This document shows positions 36,255 through 42,900 of a DNA stretch of 64,000 nucleotides, one piece after another; position 1 is the stretch's first letter, and the number at the start of each line of letters is the position of its first letter. The position numbers were made by a program, and so were the translations under genes. Location of the stretch: positions 36,864 through 100,863 of the IMG/VR virus record IMGVR_UViG_3300004369_000004; one strand, 5' to 3'. This stretch comes from a virus. Below the pieces are notes generated by a model. The model worked only from the letters and a program-made list of their open reading frames with translations. It was not told where the DNA came from and searched no databases.

Positions 36255-36404
36255 TTACTTTACTGTTTGAACTACAGAATCGTGAGGCATGATGTAAACT
36301 TCCACACCACACTTAGTTCCTTTTTTACCTCCGCACCCATTTGTAATAGTGCGAGTTACTGTGCGCCTAATTTTAACCGTTTGCGCTTGATTTTCCTTTT
36401 TCAT
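36255..36404 (-). CDS. Small basic Gly/Cys-containing protein (49 aa)
   Basis: A 49-codon ORF, not contained in any longer gene, reads MKKENQAQTVKIRRTVTRTI, then TNGCGGKKGTKCGVEVYIMP, then HDSVVQTVK. Its start overlaps the 3' end of the Cys-rich 132-residue gene by 32 bases, and it ends eight bases before the next ATG. The tight fit between neighbours and sensible composition (a beta-hairpin-like chain with two Cys) support coding, but it is short and unrecognised. Confidence 0.45.
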   Translation of the reverse strand: MKKENQAQTVKIRRTVTRTITNGCGGKKGTKCGVEVYIMPHDSVVQTVK

Positions 36405-36771
36405 ATTTGGTCCACTTTAAGGGTAATTGTTTTTCTGGGTTTTCTTTATTCCACTCCTCTATACCGCAGTTTGAATAAAGAGAAGATGTTTTATATTCTA
36501 TGATACAACCACATAACGAACAATGAAGCTCTGATCTGGATGTGTCGTAGTGCTTGCCTTGTAGTTTATAAAACTCTGCTGACTGCTTAGCATTTCTGGA
36601 GTTGTATGGACAGTTAGTACATATGTCGTACCTTTCTGCGATGATTTGTCTTTTTTCATTATCTAGTAGTTTAAATCGATCTATTACTTTGGTCTTCAGC
36701 CCACTTAGGACTTTGTCTGCGTTCTTCAGGCCCTTGATACTCAGGTCCAGGTATTCTTTGAATGGATTCAT
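36373..36771 (-). CDS. Zinc-ribbon-like protein (132 aa)
   Basis: Cys pairs at residues 51/54 (CTNCPYN) and 84/87 (CSLCGC), with a further Cys at 102, form a plausible zinc-binding module. Helices flank it on both sides, and the last 25 residues are charged (WNKENPEKQLPLKWTKYEKG). Similar short 'four-Cys' proteins occur near packaging genes in Bacteroidota phages, with no assigned activity. The 5' part overlaps the 183-residue gene by 101 bases in a different frame and no later Met is available, so the overlap appears genuine. Confidence 0.55.
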   Translation of the reverse strand: MNPFKEYLDLSIKGLKNADKVLSGLKTKVIDRFKLLDNEKRQIIAERYDICTNCPYNSRNAKQSAEFYKLQGKHYDTSRSELHCSLCGCIIEYKTSSLYSNCGIEEWNKENPEKQLPLKWTKYEKGKSSANG

Positions 36772-37222
36772 ATAAGTTGTCTAGTTGGTTTTTAATCTTA
36801 TCAATTATTGTAATCTTATTGATGTAGCCTGTCTCGTTAATCAAGTCTAAGTCTTTCATCTTAGAAACTCTAGCTTTTAACGAATCAGCAGTAGTAAGCA
36901 ATTGTATGCAACGGGCATTAAGTGCTTTAGCTTTAACCTCAGTTTTCTTTTCAGGATGTTCTTGGTAGTAGCCAGTAATCTTTTGCAGGCTAATAGTATA
37001 ACCCTGAAGGAAAGAAATTCCTTTTTTAAGATTTATCTTTATTGTTCCTAAACCACGTAACATAACTTGAAGTACTTCTTCTTCGGTGGTTTCTTTTATA
37101 AGTTGATCTAAATACCAAGAATACACAGTATCTACATCAGCGTTTGTGCAGTCTAACTCCTTAGCTACTGAAGAGTATAGGCCATAACATTTAAATTCCG
37201 TCTCCTTACCGTTAATGCTCAT
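36671..37222 (-). CDS. Hypothetical conserved early-of-late protein (183 aa)
   Basis: The N-terminal part (FKCYGLYSSVAKELDCTNAD, VDTVYSWYLDQLIKETTEEE, LGTIKINLKKG) resembles the IHF/HU-like or 'GTIKIN' beta-arm style seen in some phage DNA-binding proteins. The rest is helical and ends in a Pro/Arg-rich tail. It lies one base downstream of the winged-helix gene on the same transcript. A DNA-associated role is possible but not demonstrated; no enzyme motif is visible. Confidence 0.5.
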   Translation of the reverse strand: MSINGKETEFKCYGLYSSVAKELDCTNADVDTVYSWYLDQLIKETTEEEVLQVMLRGLGTIKINLKKGISFLQGYTISLQKITGYYQEHPEKKTEVKAKALNARCIQLLTTADSLKARVSKMKDLDLINETGYINKITIIDKIKNQLDNLYESIQRIPGPEYQGPEERRQSPKWAEDQSNRSI

Positions 37223-37223
37223 A

Positions 37224-37616
37224 TTAGTTTATGTCTGTTGGAATTTGTGTTTTCTTAGTTGATTTTTTTAAAACAGAGGAAACATTTTCCATAAGACCTT
37301 CTTTGTCGGTCTTTAGCATGAACGTAATAGTGGCTTCGCTATTAGACGTTAATCTCAGCTTAGCATTTACAGTGTTTTTCTGTAAAAGCCCAAGCTTCCT
37401 AAGCTTAGTAATTGCATTTGAAATTACTTGAGTAGACGTATTGTTTCGAGAGGCTAACTCATCTTTAATGTTTTTATTAATAGTACCATAGTAAGAACTA
37501 TATCCTAAAACACTAGTATATAAGTCAGATAGCCTATATCCTGCGAATCTCAATAGTATATCAATGTAAGATTGATGCAATTCTACGCTTTCTTTATATT
37601 TTCTAGCTACTTTCAT
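37224..37616 (-). CDS. Winged-helix DNA-binding protein, candidate late regulator (130 aa)
   Basis: Residues about 50-82 form a helix-turn-helix with the layout NKNIKDELASRNNTSTQVIS, NAITKLRKLGLLQ, followed by a beta wing (AKLRLTSNSEATITFMLK). This is the MarR/replication-initiator style winged helix. It is the first gene after the strongest promoter of the window (37633-37662; leader of about 16 bases), at the head of the packaging/capsid transcript. That position suggests it regulates late transcription or its own promoter. It could instead be a packaging-site binding protein. Confidence 0.6.
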   Translation of the reverse strand: MKVARKYKESVELHQSYIDILLRFAGYRLSDLYTSVLGYSSYYGTINKNIKDELASRNNTSTQVISNAITKLRKLGLLQKNTVNAKLRLTSNSEATITFMLKTDKEGLMENVSSVLKKSTKKTQIPTDIN

Positions 37617-37632
37617 TTCAGTTGGTTTTTAG

Positions 37633-37662
37633 CAAATATACTAAGATAAAATAAAAAGTCAA
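37633..37662 (-). promoter_or_regulatory. Strong Bacteroides-type promoter for the packaging/capsid operon
   Basis: TTGAC (37662-37658) with 19 bases from TTG to a perfect TATATTTG (37640-37633) lies 16 bases ahead of the first ATG. The spacer is A/T only except for two bases. It faces left; a second, divergent TATATTTG box lies at 37743-37750 on the plus strand. Confidence 0.85.
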
Positions 37663-37742
37663 GTTAGAAGTTATAATATCTAAAGTTAATACATAATCTA
37701 AGAAAATTTTTAAGCTAAAAAGTTAAAAATATAAAATAATAC

Positions 37743-37750
37743 TATATTTG
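37743..37750 (+). promoter_or_regulatory. Plus-strand -7 box ahead of the structured RNA region
   Basis: A perfect TATATTTG lies on the plus strand, seven bases before the likely first base of the structured stretch. The -33 position is not TTG (it reads AGT at the 19-base spacing), so the promoter may be weak or need an activator such as the adjacent winged-helix protein. Confidence 0.45.
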
Positions 37751-37995
37751 CAGTGACACCGTCTCAAAAACGATCACCTGTGAGAGCGAAAGTTATTAGC
37801 AGGTCAGAAGTCGGATAGTAGTCTGCAGGGCTGTAATAGTGCTCAAACATAGTGGATGAGGTTTCTCCGATAGTGTCAAAAGATAGTATTTGAAATCTGC
37901 AGTGTTGCGACCTATAACAATAGGCAATGAGTGGACAGAACGCAAATTCAAGGGTAAAACCTTGTCTGGTTTAAAGACTGCTGCAGTATAAAACT
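37751..37995 (+). ncRNA. Candidate two-domain structured RNA of unknown class
   Basis: No ORF of credible length exists here, and base composition (about 43% G+C) is well above the flanking spacer. Domain 1 is closed by TGACAC (37754-37759) with GTGTCA (37873-37878), encloses TCGGA (37811-37815) with TCCGA (37866-37870), and holds hairpins such as ACCTG/CAGGT (37776-37780 with 37800-37804). Domain 2 is a three-way junction: outer GCAGT (37899-37903) with ACTGC (37977-37981), a branch TTGCG/CGCAA (37905-37909, 37941-37945) enclosing CCTAT-AACA-ATAGG (37911-37924), and a hairpin CAAGG-GTAAAA-CCTTG (37949-37964). I drew these helices by eye; strand is chosen from the TATATTTG box at 37743. I recognise no core of RNase P, tmRNA, 6S or group I/II introns. 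Confidence 0.5.
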
Positions 37996-38007
37996 ACTAG
38001 GAATCTT

Positions 38008-38044
38008 AAAAAACAAGCCCCCCAACGGAATTGTTAGAGGGCTT
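38008..38044 (-). terminator. Terminator of the fibre/lysis block
   Basis: On the minus strand AAGCCC (38044-38039), an inner AAC/GTT pairing and GGGCTT (38020-38015) form a hairpin followed by GTTTTTTAAG. It lies 32 bases after the stop of the holin-like gene and ends leftward transcription before it reaches the structured RNA region. Confidence 0.8.
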
Positions 38045-38076
38045 GGTGTATCTAGGTGATACTAGAAGATTTTTGA

Positions 38077-38322
38077 TTACTCTTCTTCTTTTTTGTTACC
38101 CCAGATCTTATCTAGAGAAGCAAGACCCAAAGCACCAAATGCCAAAGCTGCTACTGCGTTAATAAGCACAGGAGAAGGAGCAATATGCTCTGCTGTATAC
38201 TGATTAGCAAACAGAGTTACACATAGAGAAATACCAGCCAAAATGCCAATAAATCTTTTTGAAGAAGGGATGCCATTTTCGTCACGCAAAAGACCAGCTA
38301 CCCAGTTAATTACTTTTTTCAT
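38077..38322 (-). CDS. Holin-like membrane protein (81 aa)
   Basis: This 81-residue protein has two hydrophobic segments (about residues 24-42, FIGILAGISLCVTLFANQ; and 51-70, VLINAVAALAFGALGLASL), a short charged N-terminus and an acidic/basic C-terminal tail ending in KKEEE. Size and two-helix topology are those of class II-type holins, and it lies in the lysis/fibre transcript with membrane coiled-coil neighbours. It overlaps the 181-residue gene by 17 bases. It would open the inner membrane to let the amidase at 52400-53272 reach the wall, but that enzyme is encoded 14 kb away. Similar small proteins can also be membrane anchors. Confidence 0.6.
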   Translation of the reverse strand: MKKVINWVAGLLRDENGIPSSKRFIGILAGISLCVTLFANQYTAEHIAPSPVLINAVAALAFGALGLASLDKIWGNKKEEE

Positions 38323-38851
38323 TTTTATTAGTTTTTAAGAATGGATTAACTCCACTGTTGATTTCGTAAAAATTTTTCATGTAGATCAAATCATCTACTA
38401 AGCTATCATTACCTTCTTCCATAGCTTTCTGAAGTTTAATCTCATTCATTTTTGACTTAGTCTTAGATTCAATTACTTTGTCAAGTCCGTACATAGCAAG
38501 AGACTTAGCCATTTCTGGATTCTCTTTAAGTTGTTGATTAATTTCTTCTGTAGCTTCCTTGATCATATTCATCTCAATGTTCATATCCTCTACTTGAGCT
38601 TGAGCCTCAACAACTGTCTCTTCCAGAGCTTCAACGTTCTCAACAATCTCTTTTTCTACTACTTCTTGTTTTTTAGCAGCAGCCTGTATTATTGTAGCAG
38701 ACTTCTGCATTGTTTTTTCAGACTGTTGAATAAATACCTCTAACTCATCGTAGGGTTCAGGTACTGCAGCGTATACACGATCTACAGCCATATCAATAGC
38801 AAAGATTGATATAAGGCCCATAATAGTAAAATCAAATAATTGCTCTTTCAT
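38306..38851 (-). CDS. Membrane-anchored coiled-coil protein (181 aa)
   Basis: The N-terminus (MKEQLFDFTIMGLISIFAID, then MAVDRVYAAV) is a signal-anchor or signal-peptide-like hydrophobic segment with a possible cleavage region near VYAA. A long coiled coil rich in Glu, Gln, Val and Ala follows (residues about 35-125; EVVEKEIVENVEALEETV). A periplasmic coiled coil on a membrane anchor, located next to a holin-like gene, suggests an inner-membrane spanin-like role in disrupting the envelope. I see no lipobox partner gene, so a classical two-component spanin is not proven. Confidence 0.5.
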   Translation of the reverse strand: MKEQLFDFTIMGLISIFAIDMAVDRVYAAVPEPYDELEVFIQQSEKTMQKSATIIQAAAKKQEVVEKEIVENVEALEETVVEAQAQVEDMNIEMNMIKEATEEINQQLKENPEMAKSLAMYGLDKVIESKTKSKMNEIKLQKAMEEGNDSLVDDLIYMKNFYEINSGVNPFLKTNKNEKSN

Positions 38852-38852
38852 T

Positions 38853-39116
38853 TTATTTAGGGATTTTGCCTAAAGCCGTTAATACTTCAAGTTTTGTATT
38901 AGCAGCAGCAAGAGAACTATCAGATCTTCTCATATAGATAAGACACTTATCTACTTTTTCTTCTAGTACTACAATCTTTTCTTGATGTCGGTCAATCTGA
39001 GATTGATAGTTTGTCTTGTTATCATACCACAAATACGCAACTACCACTAACATACAAAAAGTCACAGCCTTAACGGGGTCTTTTGCAAATTGTTCAAATG
39101 TTACAGGAAGTTTCAT
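38853..39116 (-). CDS. Small membrane/coiled-coil protein, spanin-like (87 aa)
   Basis: From the Met at 39116 the protein begins MKLPVTFEQFAKDPVKAVTF, followed by a hydrophobic segment (CMLVVVAYLWY) and a heptad region (YQSQIDRHQEKIVVLEEKVD). This resembles Rz-type inner-membrane spanins. A longer frame extends 12 codons upstream, but that extension lies inside the promoter at 39123-39152, so the shorter start is preferred. With that promoter the leader would be only a few bases long, which is odd and may mean near-leaderless translation. It ends one base before the start of the 181-residue gene. Confidence 0.5.
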   Translation of the reverse strand: MKLPVTFEQFAKDPVKAVTFCMLVVVAYLWYDNKTNYQSQIDRHQEKIVVLEEKVDKCLIYMRRSDSSLAAANTKLEVLTALGKIPK

Positions 39117-39122
39117 ATTTAA

Positions 39123-39152
39123 CAAAAATAGTCTTATATAAAAAAAAGTCAA
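39123..39152 (-). promoter_or_regulatory. Bacteroides-type promoter for the lysis genes
   Basis: TTGAC (39152-39148) with 19 bases from TTG to TATTTTTG (39130-39123) matches TTG-N19-TAnnTTTG. The TTGAC is also the 3' arm of the upstream terminator stem, and the terminator T run is part of the spacer, so the two signals are fused. Confidence 0.75.
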
Positions 39153-39169
39153 GGCAATTACACCTTGAC
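39140..39169 (-). terminator. Terminator overlapping the lysis promoter
   Basis: On the minus strand GTCAAGG (39169-39163), an eight-base loop and CCTTGAC (39154-39148) are followed by eight T. This gives a complete rho-independent terminator for the 91-residue gene. Its distal arm doubles as the -33 box of the promoter at 39123-39152. Confidence 0.8.
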
Positions 39170-39195
39170 TTTCTTAAAGAGTTTAAAGATTAAAC

Positions 39196-39471
39196 TTACT
39201 CAGCAGTAACTTCCTCTACAGGAGTTTCTGCAGAAATAAATTCAAAAGTATCAATGTTGATTTGACCTTTTCCGTAGGACTCTTCAATACCTTTGAAGAA
39301 TTCATTCTGCTCTTCAATAACTTTAGACATAGCTTCTTTAACTTGTGCCTTTAGTTGTTCCAGATCAGACATCTGCAGTTCAATCTTTCCCAAGTCAGTA
39401 ATAACTGCTTGTGTACGCTGTTGAAATCCTTTGATTGATTTGATTTCAGTTTCGGTTAGTTTAGTCGACAT
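39196..39471 (-). CDS. Small acidic coiled-coil protein (91 aa)
   Basis: This 91-residue protein is nearly all helix (TETEIKSIKGFQQRTQAVIT, DLGKIELQMSDLEQLKAQVK) with an acidic C-terminus (ETPVEEVTAE). Related short coiled-coil proteins are frequent in Bacteroidota phages near fibre genes and have no known function; they may be chaperones or trimerisation partners. It has its own candidate promoter (39516-39547) and terminator (39140-39169), so it is probably expressed from a separate short message. Confidence 0.5.
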   Translation of the reverse strand: MSTKLTETEIKSIKGFQQRTQAVITDLGKIELQMSDLEQLKAQVKEAMSKVIEEQNEFFKGIEESYGKGQINIDTFEFISAETPVEEVTAE

Positions 39472-39515
39472 ATTATTTTCTTTTAGTTGGTTTAACCCAT
39501 TTGAGGTAGTATTGG

Positions 39516-39547
39516 CAAAGGTAATGCCAATAAAGTTAATCTGCCAA
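39516..39547 (-). promoter_or_regulatory. Candidate Bacteroides-type promoter for the 91-aa gene
   Basis: The minus strand shows TTG (39547-39545), 21 bases and TACCTTTG (39523-39516), a match to TAnnTTTG with spacing two bases longer than in the other promoters here. Its position between the 99-residue and the 91-residue genes is appropriate. Confidence 0.5.
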
Positions 39548-39566
39548 GTTGTCTAGTAACTTAAAA

Positions 39567-39866
39567 TTATTCTGCAGAAACAGCAGACAATCCAAGTTCA
39601 GTCATAACCCAATCAACGACTACGCTGTCATCTGTACCCCAAGTGTCGTACTCAGATTGAGGAAACTGCAAGTTACCCTCAAGCAACATAGCGCCAGGAC
39701 GAGTTACTTCTTCTTGAGTTTCAGGATCAGTTACAGTTATATCGGCAAATACCTGCCAGTACAAAGCTACTCCATTGGTAGGAGTAATAGGGAAGTTCAA
39801 AACAGTCACGTTAAGATACTTACCAGTTCCTTTGGTAGGAACTACGAGGTCTTGAATATTTGTCAT
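39567..39866 (-). CDS. Small beta-rich structural protein (99 aa)
   Basis: This 99-residue protein shows alternating strand-like segments (KYLNVTVLNFPITPTNGVAL, YWQVFADITV, RPGAMLLEGNLQFPQSEYDT) and an acidic C-terminal helix (DSVVVDWVMTELGLSAVSAE). Codon use is relatively rich in G and C, suggesting strong expression. It has a near-perfect promoter (39898-39927). The fold type resembles small virion decoration or fibre-associated proteins; no motif identifies it further. Confidence 0.5.
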   Translation of the reverse strand: MTNIQDLVVPTKGTGKYLNVTVLNFPITPTNGVALYWQVFADITVTDPETQEEVTRPGAMLLEGNLQFPQSEYDTWGTDDSVVVDWVMTELGLSAVSAE

Positions 39867-39897
39867 AATTTTAAAATGTTTAAGTGTTTAGTTATTA

Positions 39898-39927
39898 CAA
39901 AGATATAATTTTCTAGATTAAATACAA
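39898..39927 (-). promoter_or_regulatory. Bacteroides-type promoter for the 99-aa gene
   Basis: TTG (39927-39925), 19 bases, TATCTTTG (39905-39898) on the minus strand matches TTG-N19-TAnnTTTG. It lies 31 bases ahead of the ATG and 16 bases after the stop of the 1574-residue fibre gene. Confidence 0.75.
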
Positions 39928-39942
39928 GTACTTTGTTTTAGA

Positions 39943-42900
39943 TTAGAATACATTAGTTAAAATACCGTTGGTAAATTCTAGGTTTTGCTGTCCTGGAGGA
40001 TTAGAAGGGAAACTAACAGTTCCTGACCATCCCATATTCCCATTAGTAACAATTGCTCCATCGTTCTTTACTACAAATTTCTCTGTGTTGTTAGAGTCTC
40101 TCAGCTCCATTACGTTCTCAGTAGCATCAGATGTTCTTCCTCTTACAGCAAATTCTGTTGACCCTAAAGGCGCAGGATTAGCATATCCTGTTCCACCAAA
40201 GTTTACGTAGATACCTTGTCCACGACCCACTAGGTCAGTATCCAACAAGATAGGCTTATAAGATCCTGCTCCGTTGCCGTAGTTGTATCCCGTAAACTGA
40301 ACGTGTGCAGTATCGTTGTAGCGGAAGATAAATCCAGAGGCAGCTCCACCACCTTGACCGCAACCAAAGAAAGCATAAGCGTCTCCACGGAAGTCCATGA
40401 TGGATGTTCCGTTAGAGTTCTGTACCTCAAAGATTTTGGTTGAAGAGGCACTTCCAGAGCCCTTTATGAAGACATCTCCGTTTACCTGTAGCTTCTTGCC
40501 GTTGTCTGTAGTAGTACCGATGAGGACGTTGCCACCAGACCTATTGAGCAAAAGATTTCTATACGCAACACCTTGCTCAACCGCTTGTATCTCTCCATAA
40601 GTCGTTGTTACTCCAAATGTAAGCTGGTAGTTTCCTGCACCCAAACGGGCCACCTCTCCGATTATTCCTTTGTTTACATGAAGTAAGGCACTAGGACTAG
40701 TCGTACCTATACCTACGTTTCCACTAGAGGTAAGTCTCATTACGTCAGAAGCTGCAACTTGTAGTTGCAAATAACCAGACTGCCCTGTTATTCTAGTATT
40801 GCTAGTATTCCAAGTTAAAAACTGATTGTCAGATAGTTTTATATCTCCATTAACGTGCAATTTAGCTGTTGGACTAGTCGTCCCAATACCTACGTTGCCA
40901 GAAGAAGTAGCTATGCCAACATTACCATTTGGTTGTATGTATAAATTTTGGACTGTTAATCCGTCAGCAGACCTAGCCTCAATCATATCACGACCTAATT
41001 GAAGCCTTCTCGCATCGTCTTGTACTATTAAAGCAGAACTATTGTTACTAGTAGCAACTATGTGCAGTAAGTTTCCTGGACTAGTAGTACCAATGCCAAC
41101 ATTCCCAGTTGATGTACTTATATAAAAAAGCTTAACTGAGCTAGTACCAAGAGATATATCAGTATTACCTAAAACAAATCTAGAAGAATTACCTCTAGCA
41201 TTTACAATATGAAACTGATAATCATTTTCAACTCCAAGTATTATTTGCTTTGCACTACCCGTTGTATCAAAATACAATTTTCTAGTTACTCCATCTAAAC
41301 TTAAATTTCCGCTAACTGTTAATTTTTCGGAAGGACCTGTCGTGCCAATGCCTACGTTGCCTAAACTGTTAAATACTACGTTTGTTGTTCCATTTATCTG
41401 GAATGAGTGACCTCTTGTCCCTGTGTTAAATACAGTTCCACCAGCACCGCTTCCCTGTGACCATGTTACATCCTTGCTTGAATTGAAGGATAGGTACAAG
41501 TTTTGAGAATATGTAGCATTGCTGTTTTTAAACTCTGCTAAAGTACCTCCTGTTCCTAAGTCTTCATGAACTGTTAATCTATATCCTGGACTCGTAGTTC
41601 CAATTCCGACTTTGCCCTTTTGAGTTCCACCACCAATAGTCATAACTATGCTGGTAGCAGAAGTACTTGAACCCGTTGCAAAGTTTATATTACCATGAGC
41701 GGCAGCAGATAGACCTCTATTTATAATATTTGTGTCTATGTACTGATTACCGAGCAAGCCAAAACCACCACTAGAAACTTGTTCTATTTGTGTTTTTGCC
41801 TGATTGTTTGAACCAGAAGATATCTCTATATAACCACTACCCTGATTACTAGTAGGATTGTTATCAAGGCTCAACATTCTAGTTTGAGACTGAGCTGCTG
41901 GAGTATTTTCTATCTCCAGAAGAGAATCAGGACTAGTCGTGCCAATCCCGACGTTGCCAGAAGTGTCTATGGTTAGGTTAGATGTTGATAAACTATCAGC
42001 TGTGCCATAGGACGCTTTAGTCCCTTCAGCGATTACATAAGCTGATGAGTCGTTGTCGGCAACTAGTAGTTTACTTCTATTGGTGCTAGACTTAACATAT
42101 AATCCGCTGGGCGCTCCTCCACCATATGCTATGTGTAGTAAGGATGTTGGACTAGTAGTACCAATACCTACGTTACCTGCACTAGTTATATTCAAGATAG
42201 GAGCAGTACTTGCTAAGTATCCTGTGCCTATTCCAAACGTACCTATATTGTTACCAATATACCAAGCTTGCTGTGAATCATAGGAATACCTTGTTTGAGG
42301 TCTTCCCGTAGAAACTAGATGTGAAATTGAAGTTGCACTATTAGTTCTATAAAACCTAGCTAAGTTTTCATTTACTGTATTATTTACTTCAATTTGGTAA
42401 CTAGGATTAGTAGTACCAATACCTACGTTACCACTTGTGGTCATTGTGATACGAGGTGTTAGAGTAGTGTTATATGCAGAAGAATATCCAATATGTAACT
42501 TTGCACTATCTCCATCATCTTGCCAGATCCTAGATATATCTGCTGTACCACCGTAAAGTGCTATCCCTGCTCTATAGCCTCCACCTGCGTTTCTTACGAC
42601 TAAATCAACATCTTCCTGTCCTGCGCTAATGTCCACTTTTGCTAATGGAGCAGTAGTACCAATACCTACGTTTCCTGTTCCAGTTATTCTTAATCTTTCT
42701 GCACCTGCTGTGTGTATTTGAAAATTATCTCCTTGAGTGCCTATAAGTATCTGACCTGTAGTATTAGCGTCTTCTAGCTCTATGTATGAAGTAGTTTGAT
42801 CTGACTCAAACCTTGCTACTTCATTATCCCCCGTTTTTTTAACATGAAGAGACCTTACTGGACTAGTAGTACCAATACCTACGTTGCCATTACTCAACAT

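Noticed and set aside
37751-37995. RNase P, tmRNA, 6S RNA or a group I/II intron in the structured gap
   Set aside because: None of the conserved core sequences of these RNAs could be recognised, and no split gene or reverse transcriptase lies nearby.
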